From Myxococcus xanthus (GTDB lineage: Bacteria > Myxococcota > Myxococcia > Myxococcales > Myxococcaceae): DNA of 64,000 nucleotides. The first letter of the stretch is position 1; each line of letters starts with the position of its first letter. The DNA lies in assembly GCF_006402735.1 (NCBI RefSeq), contig NZ_CP017174.1:6676001-6740000 (forward strand), written 5' to 3'. Positions 52,191-61,776 of the stretch are shown piece after piece. The notes under the pieces are model-generated. The model was not told the origin of the DNA. It saw only the letters and a program-made list of their open reading frames with translations, and did no database searches. The position numbers were made by a program, and so were the translations under genes.

Positions 52191-52745
52191 TCAGAAGTCG
52201 TAGCGCACTTGAGCCTGGTCCGACAGGACCAGGTTCACCGTGCCCGAGGTCTTCCCGAACTGCGCCCCGAAGCGCTGCGAAACCGAGGACACGTCGAAGC
52301 GAGGACTGGCCCGCAGGAGCGCCTTGCACCGGTCGTTGTTCCCATCGTGCACCAGCACCAGGTTCGCCACGGGCGTGCCATCCACGCCCTGCTGGAGGTT
52401 CCCATCCCAGGCCAGCGAGTACGTGTGCTCGGCGCAACCTCCGCCATGCATCACGGCCACCGTCAGGATGCCACCGTCCACCTTGGCGCTTCGGATGTTG
52501 ATGGGGTCCTTCGGCTCGGGATTGGGCGTCACAACCAGGGGCTGGACGGCCGCCTTCGCCTCACCTTCCTCGGCGGGCGGAATCTCGGTGGCCTGCGTGT
52601 CTTCAGGGGCCGGCGCCGACACTTCCGCGCTGGCTTCGGCCTCGGCGGGTGGCGGTTCCACCGGAGCAGTGCCTGTATCCTGCCGGCCCGCACAGCCCGC
52701 GAGCAGTCCACACAGCATCACCCCACTCCAGACGAGCTTTCGCAT
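52191..52745 (-). CDS. Lipoprotein of unknown function
   Basis: The product has 184 residues; the lipobox LLAGC gives Cys18. A long acidic Pro/Ala/Glu linker (APVEPPPAEAEASAEVSAPA) runs to about residue 78. The C-terminal domain (IRSAKVDGGILTVAVMHGGG, CAEHTYSLAWDG, VHDGNNDRCKALLRASPRFD) has two Cys likely forming a disulfide. It starts 8 bases after the glycosyltransferase gene on the same strand and is probably co-transcribed. It converges with the NADAR gene with a 3-base gap. Confidence 0.75.
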   Translation of the reverse strand: MRKLVWSGVMLCGLLAGCAGRQDTGTAPVEPPPAEAEASAEVSAPAPEDTQATEIPPAEEGEAKAAVQPLVVTPNPEPKDPINIRSAKVDGGILTVAVMHGGGCAEHTYSLAWDGNLQQGVDGTPVANLVLVHDGNNDRCKALLRASPRFDVSSVSQRFGAQFGKTSGTVNLVLSDQAQVRYDF

Positions 52746-52753
52746 ACGTCTCC

Positions 52754-53857
52754 TTATCGCCGCAGCGCGGCCTCGTACGCCGCCAAGGTACCCTCGGCGG
52801 TCCGCTTCCAGGTGAACTTCGCGGCCTGCGCCTTTCCACGCTCCGCGAGCGCCCGTCGTTCCTCCGGCGAGTGGAGAAGCCGGTCCAACGCCCTCGCGAG
52901 CCCGTTCGCATCGTCGGGCCCCACACTCAGCGCGGCGTCGCCACAGACCTCCGGCAGCGAGCCCGCGGTGGACACGATGGTGGGCGTCCCCAGCCGCATC
53001 GCCTCCAGCGGTGGCAGCCCGAACCCCTCATAGCGAGAGGGGAACACGAACACGGCCGCGCGGCGCATCAGCTCGTAGAACACGGCGTCGGACTGATAGC
53101 CGAGCGAGCGCACCTCGAACCCCTCCGAGCGCAGCCGGGAGATGCGCGCCTCCACGCGACCCGCGCCGAACCAGCTCTGCCCCGCAAGCACCAGCGAGAC
53201 GGGCCGCCCCCGCAGCCGCAGCCGCTCCAGGGCGTCCAGCACCAGGTCCACGTTCTTCCGCACGTCGAGCGAGCCCGCGTAGAGCACGTATTCCTTCGGC
53301 AGCGAGAGCGCGCGCAGGAAGTCCTTGCTGGTGTCATCCAGGGCTGGCGCATGGACGTGGTCCACGCCATTGGGCACCACCACCGTGCGCGACTCCGCTT
53401 CCGGGTAGCGGGCCAGCAGGTCCTGCCGCGTGCGCTCGCTCACGCACACCACCTGGTCCGCCACCATCAGGCTGCGCGACAGCCACAGACGGAACTGCCA
53501 GCGGAACGCGGACGACACCGTCTCCGGCATCAGCAGTGGAATCAAATCGTGCACCGTCAGCACGTACTTCATGCCGGGCACGCGGATGAGGGGCAGGTTG
53601 AAGTTGCCGTGTGCGTGGTACAGCGGCGCGTCCGAGCCCTGGAGCACGCGCGGCAAGCCTCTCAGCGTCCAGGCAGTGCGCCCGGCTTTCGCTCGAGGAG
53701 CCTCGCCAGATGACCGAGCCCCTACGCGGGTGAGCTGGACGCCGAGCGCCTCCAGAGCGGAGGCCAGGCAACGGGTGTACAGGCCGATGCCGGTGGTCGG
53801 CTCGTCCCAGAGTGTCGCGTCGAAGGCGATAGGTCCCATGGACACGGTGCGCCTCAT
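52754..53857 (-). CDS. GT-B fold glycosyltransferase, family 4-like
   Basis: The product has 367 residues (an ATG at 53839, MGPIAFDATLW, is an equally good start). The N-terminal half has TTGIGLYTRCLASALEALGV and YVLTVHDLIPLLMPE. The C-terminal half has PKEYVLYAGSLDVRKNVDLV and AVFVFPSRYEGFGLPPLEAM, with the E-x7-E motif of GT4 nucleotide-sugar sites. Cytoplasmic, makes polysaccharide or O-antigen chains; the sugar is unknown, and GDP-mannose or GDP-rhamnose from the nearby gmd/rmd pair is possible. Its start is only 29 bases from the divergent double glycosyltransferase gene. Confidence 0.93.
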   Translation of the reverse strand: MRRTVSMGPIAFDATLWDEPTTGIGLYTRCLASALEALGVQLTRVGARSSGEAPRAKAGRTAWTLRGLPRVLQGSDAPLYHAHGNFNLPLIRVPGMKYVLTVHDLIPLLMPETVSSAFRWQFRLWLSRSLMVADQVVCVSERTRQDLLARYPEAESRTVVVPNGVDHVHAPALDDTSKDFLRALSLPKEYVLYAGSLDVRKNVDLVLDALERLRLRGRPVSLVLAGQSWFGAGRVEARISRLRSEGFEVRSLGYQSDAVFYELMRRAAVFVFPSRYEGFGLPPLEAMRLGTPTIVSTAGSLPEVCGDAALSVGPDDANGLARALDRLLHSPEERRALAERGKAQAAKFTWKRTAEGTLAAYEAALRR

Positions 53858-53886
53858 ACCACGAGCGTGTGATAGGCAGGGTCCGC

Positions 53887-56127
53887 ATGGCGATCCACCA
53901 GTTGATACCGAGCTTTGTCCCCGGCGACGCCACCGGGCAGGCCGCGTTGCACCTGCAGCTCCTGCTGCGCCGCATGGGGCACGCGGGCGCGCTGTACGCG
54001 GACGAGGTGGGCCCGGGGCTCGAAGGGCTGGCCAGCCCCGCGTCCGCGCTGCGTCCCGCGCCCGGTGACCTGGTCCTCTACCACCATGGCATCGCCTCCC
54101 CGCTCAGCAGCCGGCTGATGCACCTGCCCTGCCGTCGCGGCATCGTCTTCCACAACATCAGCCCCACACGTTTCTACGAGGGGCTGCCGCTGGCGGACGC
54201 GCTGGTGGCGGGACGGGCCCAGCTCGCCGCGATGGCCCCCTTCGCGGATGTGGCCATCGGCGTGTCGGACTTCAACGCCGCCGAGCTGCGCGTCGCGGGT
54301 TACCGCAACGTCCACACGGTGCCCCTCTTCATTGAACCGGAGCGATTCTCCCGCGCCAGCGCGGACGCGAAGATGCTCCAGCGGCTCGAAGGTCCAGGCC
54401 CCGTGCTGCTCGGCGTGAGCCGGGTGATGCCGCACAAGCGCTTCGAGGACCTGCTCGCGCTCCATCGCGAAGTCCTGCGGCTGCGCCCCCAGGCCCGCCT
54501 GTTGATGGTGGGCGGCTACGAGCCCGGCAGCCGGTACTTCCGCATGCTCCAGCGCGAGGCGCGCGGCCTGCGCGGCGTGAGCTTCCTGGGACGCCTGAAC
54601 CACGCGCAGCTCGTGGCCGCGTACAGGTCCGCCTCCGTCTTCGTCTCCATGAGCGAGCATGAGGGCTTCGGCGTCCCTCTCATCGAGGCCATGGCCGCCG
54701 AGGTGCCCGTGCTGGCCTACGCGGCCGCGGCGGTGCCGGAGACGTTGGGCGGCGCGGGCGTGGCCTTCGACCAGAAGCGCTTCGCCTTCCTCGCGGAGCT
54801 GGCGGTGGACCTGAGCGAGGACGTGTCCCTGCGCAAGCCCGTCATCGCAGGTCAGACGCGGCGGCTGGAGCACTTCTCCGCGCATTCCGTGCAGACCGGC
54901 TTCACGAAGGCACTGGAGACGGTGCTCCCCCGCCCCGCGCCCACGAAGCCCCGGAAGCCTCCCGAGCGTCCCCGGGTGGCGTTGGTGGTGCAGCGCTACG
55001 GCGAGGTGACGGGCGGCGCGGAGAAGCTCGCCGCGCAGATGGCCGAGCACCTGGCTCCACACTGGGACCTCACCGTGCTGACGACCTGCGCGAAGAACCA
55101 CCTCGTGTGGGACAACGCGTTTCCGCCCGGCCCCGACGTCGTGGACGGCATCAAGGTGTTGCGCTTCCCGTCCACGCGGGTGCGCAACATCCGGGGCTTC
55201 AACGGCCTGTCGCGGCAGGTGTTCGACAAGAGCAACGAGCGGCTGCGCGAAGAGCAGTGGGTGGCCGAGCAGGGCCCCATGTGCCCCGGCCTGCTGCACC
55301 ACCTGGCCACCGAGCGCGACGCCTACGACGGCTATCTCTTCTTCACCTACCTCTACGCGCCCACGGTGTGGGGACTGCCGCTGGTGGCGGACCGGGCCCT
55401 GCTGGTGCCCACCACACATGATGAGGCCCCAGTCCGCTTCGGTGTGTATCGGGACGTCTTCGAACGCCCGCGCGCCCTGCTCTGCCTCACGCCGGAGGAG
55501 CACACGCTCATCGAGAAGTACTTCCCGAATCACGCACCCACGCGGGTGGTGGGCGTGGGCGTGGACCGGCCTCGGGCGGATGGCGCGCGCTTCAAGGAGA
55601 AGCACGGCATCCACCGGCACTACCTGCTCTACATCGGGCGTCAGGAGCCAGGCAAAGGCGTGCCCGAGCTGCTCCAGCACCACCAGGCCTTGAAGGAGCG
55701 GTTCGAGGACGCGCCGGACCTGGTGCTCGCGGGCGACACCAACATGGAACTGTCCGGCGAGGGCGTGCGCTATCTGGGCCGCATCGACGAGCAGGACAAA
55801 TACGACGCGCTGGCGGGGGCATTGGCGGTGGTGGTGCCGTCCCGCTACGAGAGCCTGTCGCTGCTGACGCTGGAGTCCTTCGCCCAGGGCACGCCCGTGC
55901 TCGTGAACGGGCGCTCGGACGTGCTGGTCGGACAGGTGGAGCGCAGCGGCGCGGGCCGCGCGTACACGGACCTGGAGTCGTTCATCCAGGGCCTGCGCGA
56001 GGTGGGCGCGGAGCGTGGGCCCATGGGCAAGCGGGGCCTGGCGTACGTGAAGAAGCAGGGCTGGCCGCAGGTGGTGGCGGCCTACCGGGAAGAAATGCAA
56101 CGCATCCTCGAGGAGAAGCGCCAATGA
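53887..56127 (+). CDS. Two-domain glycosyltransferase (two GT4-like modules)
   Basis: The product has 746 residues from the ATG at 53887. Module 1 (about 1-355) has HQLIPSFVPGDATGQAALHL, LLGVSRVMPHKRFEDLLALH and SVFVSMSEHEGFGVPLIEAM. Module 2 (about 365-746) has VALVVQRYGEVTGGAEKLAA, YLLYIGRQEPGKGVPELLQH, and VVVPSRYESLSLLTLESFAQ. Both keep the E-x7-E-type pocket, so it may add two sugars in sequence. The stop overlaps the next gene by four bases (ATGA). It probably belongs to a surface-polysaccharide locus. Confidence 0.93.
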   Translation: MAIHQLIPSFVPGDATGQAALHLQLLLRRMGHAGALYADEVGPGLEGLASPASALRPAPGDLVLYHHGIASPLSSRLMHLPCRRGIVFHNISPTRFYEGLPLADALVAGRAQLAAMAPFADVAIGVSDFNAAELRVAGYRNVHTVPLFIEPERFSRASADAKMLQRLEGPGPVLLGVSRVMPHKRFEDLLALHREVLRLRPQARLLMVGGYEPGSRYFRMLQREARGLRGVSFLGRLNHAQLVAAYRSASVFVSMSEHEGFGVPLIEAMAAEVPVLAYAAAAVPETLGGAGVAFDQKRFAFLAELAVDLSEDVSLRKPVIAGQTRRLEHFSAHSVQTGFTKALETVLPRPAPTKPRKPPERPRVALVVQRYGEVTGGAEKLAAQMAEHLAPHWDLTVLTTCAKNHLVWDNAFPPGPDVVDGIKVLRFPSTRVRNIRGFNGLSRQVFDKSNERLREEQWVAEQGPMCPGLLHHLATERDAYDGYLFFTYLYAPTVWGLPLVADRALLVPTTHDEAPVRFGVYRDVFERPRALLCLTPEEHTLIEKYFPNHAPTRVVGVGVDRPRADGARFKEKHGIHRHYLLYIGRQEPGKGVPELLQHHQALKERFEDAPDLVLAGDTNMELSGEGVRYLGRIDEQDKYDALAGALAVVVPSRYESLSLLTLESFAQGTPVLVNGRSDVLVGQVERSGAGRAYTDLESFIQGLREVGAERGPMGKRGLAYVKKQGWPQVVAAYREEMQRILEEKRQ

Positions 56128-56846
56128 AGTTACTGGGACGGGACATCCCCGCGCGGGAGCTGATTGCCCGCATCGAGGAGCGCCTGCGCACGCGCGGCCT
56201 CCCCACCTCCGAGGAAGTGGAGCTGCCGCCCGAAGGCGTGGAGCCCCGGGTGGAGCCGCTGACCTTCAACCTGCATGCGCTGGAGGAGTACGCGGACGCC
56301 ACGCGCGCCCTCCCCCTGCACACCCACCGGGGTGGCGTGGGACAAGTCGTCCTGCTGGCCAAGTGGGCCTTCCGCAAGTCGTGCCAGGTGTTCATCAACG
56401 AGGCGCTCGGCAGGCAGCGCGTGTTCAACGGACACGTGCGTGACTCCTACGCGCAGCTGTCCGCCGAAGTGCTCCGTCTGCGTCGCGAGGTGGAGGCACT
56501 CCGGGCGAGGCCAGTCCCCGCGGTTGCCGATGCAGCGGTGCCGCAGCCGTCCACCGCGTCGACCACCACGACGGCACCGGCGATTGACGCCGTGCTGCCC
56601 AAGCCGCGTGACACCAAGGCCCAGTCACGGCAGCCGGTGAGCGCGGCTTCTACGGGCACGTCGGCCGTCCCGCCACCTGCCGCACGCGCGCAGGCACCGG
56701 TGCCCGCCGCGGGCGAGCCGGTCACGAGCAAGACCGCCCGTGCGAAGAAGGCCGCGCCTTCTGCGCCTGCACAGTCCTCAGCGGAGGCTTCGCCGCGCCG
56801 GAACGCCTCCGGACAGAAGAAGCGCCGCAACAAGAAGTCCCGTTGA
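56124..56846 (+). CDS. Glycosyltransferase-coupled protein with disordered basic tail
   Basis: The product has 240 residues, translationally coupled to the glycosyltransferase (ATGA). Residues 1-130 are helical: LGRDIPARELIARIEERLRT, FNLHALEEYADATRALPLHT, KSCQVFINEALGRQRVFNGH, then a coiled-coil-like AEVLRLRREVEALRAR. This resembles the N-terminal tether found with some myxobacterial and cyanobacterial methyl-/glycosyltransferases. The rest is Pro/Ala/Ser/Thr-rich and ends in a basic KKRRNKKSR. Probably scaffolds the polysaccharide enzymes. Function not established. Confidence 0.75.
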   Translation: MKLLGRDIPARELIARIEERLRTRGLPTSEEVELPPEGVEPRVEPLTFNLHALEEYADATRALPLHTHRGGVGQVVLLAKWAFRKSCQVFINEALGRQRVFNGHVRDSYAQLSAEVLRLRREVEALRARPVPAVADAAVPQPSTASTTTTAPAIDAVLPKPRDTKAQSRQPVSAASTGTSAVPPPAARAQAPVPAAGEPVTSKTARAKKAAPSAPAQSSAEASPRRNASGQKKRRNKKSR

Positions 56847-56917
56847 AGACCACCCGACACGAAGCGCGGCGCCTGCCCCGGACCTCCTGAACAGGCCGCG
56901 CTCCTGGACTTCGAGCC

Positions 56918-57820
56918 GTGCGACCTGGTGAGTGCGAGGCGGGAACTAGCCGACACCTTGCATTGACGACCCATCAGCACCTGTGCTCAATCGACCACGT
57001 GCATGCGCCCTTCGTCAGCGTCGTCATCCCCGCCTACAACGAGGGCCAGCGGCTGCCTCGCTTCGTCGCGGAGCTCACGCGCGTGTTCCTCGAGCGGAGC
57101 GCCCCACCGGTGGAGTTCGTCGTCGTCGACGATGGCAGCGCGCCCGAGCAGGCCGAACTCCAGCGCGCGAGCGTAGAGGCGGCCCAGGCTCGCCTCGCCA
57201 CCGCGGGGGCGCGGCACCAGTTCACCTACGTAGCGGCGCCTCGCAACCAGGGAAAGGGCTTGGCCATCCGGCTCGGCTGGCGTCACGCGTCAGCGGGCGT
57301 CACGTGGCTGGCCTTCCTGGACGCGGATGGCGCCATCAACGCCGAGGAGTTCCACCGGCTGGTGGCGATGAGCGCATCAGAGATGGCGCAGAACGTGGAC
57401 GTCCTGGCCGGCTCGCGCATCCTCATGGCCGGACGCCGCGTCGTGCGCAGCCTCCACCGCCACCTGCAGGGCCGCATCTTCGCCACGCTCACGGATGCGA
57501 ACTTCAAACTCCACTTCTACGACACGCAGTGCGGGGTGAAGTTCGTCCGCGCGGACATCCTGCGGCCGCTCCTGGACGTGCTCCAGGAGCAGCGCTGGCT
57601 GCTGGACGTGGAGTTGCTGGTGCTGCTGAAGCGCCAGGGCGCGCGCTTCCTGGAGGTCCCCATCGACTGGGAGGACTTCGGAGGTTCCAAGGTCATCCCG
57701 GGGCTCGACGCGGCGCGCATGTTCTGGGGACTGCTGCAGCTGCGTCGGCGGCTGGAGCATGTGTCCCTGCCTACCCACCGTGACGCGTTGCCCGAAGGCG
57801 AGCCACACGCCCAGCGGTAG
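56918..57820 (+). CDS. Family 2 glycosyltransferase (dolichyl-P-glucose/mannose type)
   Basis: The frame gives 300 residues from a GTG at 56918. A GTG at 56999 just before the domain (HAPFVSVVIPAYNEGQRLPR) would give 273; no ribosome site decides. The GT-A fold has VEFVVVDDGS, NQGKGLAIRLGWRHASAG and FLDADGAINAEEF (DxD-like metal site). LHFYDTQCGVKFVRADIL is the DPG/DPM-synthase-like signature. No membrane helices follow, so it is a soluble form. It probably loads glucose or mannose onto polyprenyl phosphate. It lies 71 bases after the coupled scaffold gene. Confidence 0.92.
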   Translation: MRPGECEAGTSRHLALTTHQHLCSIDHVHAPFVSVVIPAYNEGQRLPRFVAELTRVFLERSAPPVEFVVVDDGSAPEQAELQRASVEAAQARLATAGARHQFTYVAAPRNQGKGLAIRLGWRHASAGVTWLAFLDADGAINAEEFHRLVAMSASEMAQNVDVLAGSRILMAGRRVVRSLHRHLQGRIFATLTDANFKLHFYDTQCGVKFVRADILRPLLDVLQEQRWLLDVELLVLLKRQGARFLEVPIDWEDFGGSKVIPGLDAARMFWGLLQLRRRLEHVSLPTHRDALPEGEPHAQR

Positions 57821-57979
57821 GCAGGAGCGTCACTGTGTAGGCGTGCAGCCCCTTCATGCCTGCACGCGATACAGACCCTCACCTCCAGTGACAAGCCCGC
57901 TTGATTTCCGGACGGCACACCGCGAAATAGGTGCCGCTTGGAAGCCGTTTCTCCAGGTTCCTCCCACACTGTTCGTGAC

Positions 57980-60900
57980 ATGCGCGCCTTGACTGACCTG
58001 CCCTCCGACCCCACCCCTCCTCTGACCCTGGGCCTGCCGGGCTTTGTCTTCGAGGACCTGTATCGTCCCGCCGGTCTGCGCCGGCTGGCGGAGCGCTTCG
58101 ACGCACAGCTCGCCGAGGATGAGCCCGAGCTCTTCCACGCCTTCGACGCGTACCGTAAGTCTGGCGGCAAGAGCGTCAGCGGCGCCGCAGAGTCGGACCT
58201 GCTCATCCGCGTGTCGCGCCACGTGTCGCGCTTCGTCACGCGCCTCTTCAGCGTGGAGCAGGAGCTGGAGCGCATGGCCGGCCGCCTCAAGGGCGAGCTG
58301 CCGCTCTTCGACTTCAAGCGCGAGTTCATCACCCGCCGCGTTTTCAAGAAGGGCGCCGCGGACCGCCCGGCGCTGGCGGAGTTCCCCTCGCTGGACGCGC
58401 GCATGCGGCTGATGCTCCAGCTGGGCTTCCCGGAGGCACTGGCCACCGGGGACCTGGAGCGGGGTCTGGCGGAGTCGGTCCTCGCTCTGATGGACCTGGA
58501 GCGCCTGTTCTCCAACGCGCTGCCCGCCGAGCGTCAAGGTGAGGCGGAGGCCCTGCGCGCCCGCTGGTCCGCGCTGCGCGAGGTGCTGCTGTCCACGCCC
58601 GAGGGCAAGGACGCCTTCGGCTCCAGCCTCGTCACGCAGGGCGATGACGCCGCGGAGCTCCAGTCCGTGCGCGCGCTGCTGTCGCTGGCGGACCGCTGGA
58701 CGTACGCGCGGGCGCTGCATCCGGAGACGAAGGACATCTTCCACGCCTGGCCCACCCACCGGATTCCCAAGCCGCTGGTGTTCGACCAGCTCGTCCACCT
58801 CCAGCGTCCGGACAACGAGCTGCCCGAGGCCACCGAGGGCCTGGAGCACCACCTCCGCCACCGCGACGGTTTCAAGCTCACAGACCGCCGGGGCACCTCG
58901 CGCGACGTGATGAACGAGGTGGACTACTGCGTGCTCTGCCACGAGCGGCAGAAGGACTCATGCACCAAGGGCTTCCCCGCCAAGGACCCGGTGGCCGAGG
59001 GGCACCACTACAAGAAGAACCCACTGGGCATCCCCCTCAACGGGTGCCCGCTCGACGAGCGCATCTCCGAGGCACACCTGCTCAAGCGCGAGGGCAACTC
59101 CGTGGCCGCGCTGGCCATGGTGACGCTCGACAATCCGATGTGCCCCGGCACCGGTCACCGCATCTGCAATGACTGCATGAAGGCCTGCATCTTCCAGAAG
59201 CAGGAGCCGGTGAACATCCCGCTGGCGGAGACGGCCACGCTCACGGACGTGCTGAACCTGCCGTGGGGCTTCGAAATCTACGGCCTGCTCACGCGGTGGA
59301 ACCCGCTCAACGTCCGCCGCCCGTACGCGCTGCCCTACGTGGGCCGCAACGTGCTGGTGGTGGGCCTGGGCCCCGCCGGCTACACGCTGTCGCACTACCT
59401 GCTCAACGAGGGCTTCGGCGTCACGGGGATAGACGGCCTCAAGATTGAGCCCTTCCCCGACGCGCTCGTGGGCCGCAACGGCCACGCGCTCCAGCCCATC
59501 CGCGACTGGTCCGCGCTTACCAGCGAGCTGGACGAGCGCATCCTGGAAGGCTTCGGCGGCGTGTCCGAGTACGGAATCACCGTGCGCTGGGACAAGAACT
59601 TCCTCACGCTCATCCACCTCACGCTGGCGCGGCGGGAGAGCTTCCGCATCCACGGCGGCGTGCGCTTCGGTGGCACCCTCACGGTGGAGGACGCGTGGGC
59701 GCTGGGCTTCGACCACATCGCCATCGCCGCTGGCGCGGGCCGCCCGACCATCATCGGGATGAAGAACAACCTCATCCGGGGCATCCGCAAGGCCAGTGAC
59801 TTCCTGATGTCGCTCCAGCTCACCGGCGCGTTCAAGAAGGACTCGCTGGCGAACCTCCAGGTGCAGCTGCCCGCCATCGTCATCGGCGGTGGCCTCACCG
59901 GCATCGACACCGCCACGGAGCTGATGGCGTACTACCCGGTGCAGGTGGAGAAGGCGCTCGCCCGCCACGAGAAGCTGGTGTCCCAGGTGGGCGAGGAGGC
60001 CGTGCTGGCCCGCCTCGACGCGGAGGAGCGCGCCACCTACCAGACGTTCCTGGAGCACGGCCGCGCCGTGCGCGAGGAGCGCCAGAAGGCGAAGGCCCTG
60101 GGCAGAGACCCGGACTTCATCAAGCTGGTGCGCGCGTGGGGCGGCGTCAGCCTCGTCTACCGCCGCAGCCTCACCGAGTCCCCCGCCTACCGCCTCAACC
60201 ACGAGGAAGTGACGAAGGCGCTGGAGGAAGGCATCCGCTTCATCGAGCGCATGAGCCCGGTGGAGGCCCTGCCGGACGCCTCCGGCGCGGTGCGCGCGCT
60301 GCGCTTCGAGCGCATGGTGACGGTGGACGGCAAGCTCAAGGGCAGCGGCCAGGTCTTCGAGCTGCCCGCGCGCACGGTGTGCGTCGCCGCAGGCACGTCC
60401 CCCAACGTCACGTACGAGAAGGAATACCCGGGCACCTTCCAGCTCGACGCGCGCGGCGAGTACTTCCAGAGCCACGAACTGGTGGATGCGGAAGACGGCT
60501 TCTCGCTGGTGCCCGTGAAGGCGAAGGAGGACCCGGCGGCGAAGACGGGCTTCTTCACGTCGTACCAGCAGGACGGCCGCTTCATCTCCTTCTACGGCGA
60601 CAACCACCCGACCTACGCGGGCAACGTGGTGAAGGCCATGTCCAGCGCGAAGGACGGTCACCCGCAGGTGGCGCGGCTGTACGCGAAGGAAGTGGCCGCG
60701 CTCGACTTCACCGACGAGGTGGCCCAGGCCGCGCGTGACGCGCGGCGCGCCGCGCACTTCGCCAAGCTGGACGAGGCGTTCACCGCCACCGTGGTGGCCG
60801 TCAACCGGCTGACGCCGACCATCGTCGAGGTGGTGGTGCGCGCGCCCTTCGCGGCCAGCCACTTCTCTCCCGGCCAGTTCTACCGGCTGCAGAACTTCGA

Positions 60901-61759
60901 GCGGAACGCGCCCGTGGTGGACGGCGTGCGCCTCACCATGGAGGGCCTGGCCCTCACCGGTGCCTGGGTGGACAAGGAGAAGGGGCTGATGGGCACCATC
61001 GTGCTGGAGATGGGCTCGTCCTCGCGCCTGTGCGCCGCGCTCAAGCCCGGTGAGCCCGTGGTGCTCATGGGCCCCACCGGCGCGCCCACGGAGATTGGCC
61101 ACAACGAGACGGTGGTGCTCGTGGGCGGAGGTCTGGGCAACGCGGTGCTGTTCTCCATCGCCCGCTCGCTCAAGGCGGCCGGCTGCCGCGTCGTGTACTT
61201 CGCCGGCTACCGGCAGAAGTCGGACTCCTTCAAGCACGACGAAATCGAGGCCGGCACGGACCAGATTGTGTGGTCCGTGGACACCGGAGACACGATTGAG
61301 CCGCGCCGGCCGCAGGACTCGGCGTTCCGGGGCAACGTGGTGCAGGCGATGGTGGCCTACGCGGAAGGCAAGCTGGGCCCCGCGCCCGTCGTCGCCCTGG
61401 CGGACGTGGACCGCATCATCGCCATCGGCTCGGATGGAATGATGCGCGCGGTGGCCGAAGCGCGGCACGGCGTCCTCCAGCCGCACCTCAAGCCGGGACA
61501 CGAGGCCATCGGCTCCATCAACTCGCCGATGCAGTGCATGATGAAGGAAATCTGCGCCCAGTGCCTCCAGCGGCACGTGGACCCGGTGACGGGCAAGGAG
61601 ACGTGGGTGTTCTCCTGCTACAACCAGGACCAGCGGCTGGACCAGGTGGACTTCGTCAACCTCCGGCAGCGCCTGCGCGGCAACACCGTCATGGAGAAGG
61701 TCGCCGACGTCTACCTGGCGCAGCTCTTCAAGCAGGCCCCGCACCTCAAGCGCGTCTGA
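57980..61759 (+). CDS. Fused GltD-like / PyrK-like Fe-S flavoprotein oxidoreductase
   Basis: The product has 1259 residues; the ATG at 57980 is preferred to a TTG at 57938. Residues 1-300 are a helical domain I do not recognise. Cys clusters follow: 317/320/328 (DYCVLCHERQKDSC), 356, and 388/396/399/403 (CPGTGHRICNDCMKAC), fitting Fe-S sites like the N-terminus of GltD. The first dinucleotide site is VLVVGLGPAGYTLS (about 458), the second AIVIGGGLTGIDTATELMAY. From about 934 there is a ferredoxin-reductase/PyrK module (FSPGQFYRLQNFERNAPVV, VVLVGGGLGNAVLF) with Cys1186/1192/1195/1213 for a [2Fe-2S] centre. It links NAD(P)H to an unknown partner. Confidence 0.9.
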   Translation: MRALTDLPSDPTPPLTLGLPGFVFEDLYRPAGLRRLAERFDAQLAEDEPELFHAFDAYRKSGGKSVSGAAESDLLIRVSRHVSRFVTRLFSVEQELERMAGRLKGELPLFDFKREFITRRVFKKGAADRPALAEFPSLDARMRLMLQLGFPEALATGDLERGLAESVLALMDLERLFSNALPAERQGEAEALRARWSALREVLLSTPEGKDAFGSSLVTQGDDAAELQSVRALLSLADRWTYARALHPETKDIFHAWPTHRIPKPLVFDQLVHLQRPDNELPEATEGLEHHLRHRDGFKLTDRRGTSRDVMNEVDYCVLCHERQKDSCTKGFPAKDPVAEGHHYKKNPLGIPLNGCPLDERISEAHLLKREGNSVAALAMVTLDNPMCPGTGHRICNDCMKACIFQKQEPVNIPLAETATLTDVLNLPWGFEIYGLLTRWNPLNVRRPYALPYVGRNVLVVGLGPAGYTLSHYLLNEGFGVTGIDGLKIEPFPDALVGRNGHALQPIRDWSALTSELDERILEGFGGVSEYGITVRWDKNFLTLIHLTLARRESFRIHGGVRFGGTLTVEDAWALGFDHIAIAAGAGRPTIIGMKNNLIRGIRKASDFLMSLQLTGAFKKDSLANLQVQLPAIVIGGGLTGIDTATELMAYYPVQVEKALARHEKLVSQVGEEAVLARLDAEERATYQTFLEHGRAVREERQKAKALGRDPDFIKLVRAWGGVSLVYRRSLTESPAYRLNHEEVTKALEEGIRFIERMSPVEALPDASGAVRALRFERMVTVDGKLKGSGQVFELPARTVCVAAGTSPNVTYEKEYPGTFQLDARGEYFQSHELVDAEDGFSLVPVKAKEDPAAKTGFFTSYQQDGRFISFYGDNHPTYAGNVVKAMSSAKDGHPQVARLYAKEVAALDFTDEVAQAARDARRAAHFAKLDEAFTATVVAVNRLTPTIVEVVVRAPFAASHFSPGQFYRLQNFERNAPVVDGVRLTMEGLALTGAWVDKEKGLMGTIVLEMGSSSRLCAALKPGEPVVLMGPTGAPTEIGHNETVVLVGGGLGNAVLFSIARSLKAAGCRVVYFAGYRQKSDSFKHDEIEAGTDQIVWSVDTGDTIEPRRPQDSAFRGNVVQAMVAYAEGKLGPAPVVALADVDRIIAIGSDGMMRAVAEARHGVLQPHLKPGHEAIGSINSPMQCMMKEICAQCLQRHVDPVTGKETWVFSCYNQDQRLDQVDFVNLRQRLRGNTVMEKVADVYLAQLFKQAPHLKRV

Positions 61760-61776
61760 GGCGAGGGGGCAGTGCC

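Noticed and set aside
52187-52191. NADAR gene plus neighbours as a defence or toxin-antitoxin locus
   Set aside because: NADAR proteins can serve in antiphage or DarT-related systems, but no ADP-ribosyltransferase, kinase or nuclease gene lies next to it. Housekeeping damage control fits better.
53854-56124. 756-codon minus-strand frame opposite the double glycosyltransferase
   Set aside because: Composition (His, Arg, Gln, Val) is the complement of GC-rich wobble positions. The sense frame has two glycosyltransferase motifs sets.
58958-61744. 928-codon minus-strand frame opposite the fused oxidoreductase
   Set aside because: It is antisense to a protein with clear domains. Its His/Arg/Val/Leu-rich composition mirrors the codon bias of the sense strand, and no start site or domain is present.
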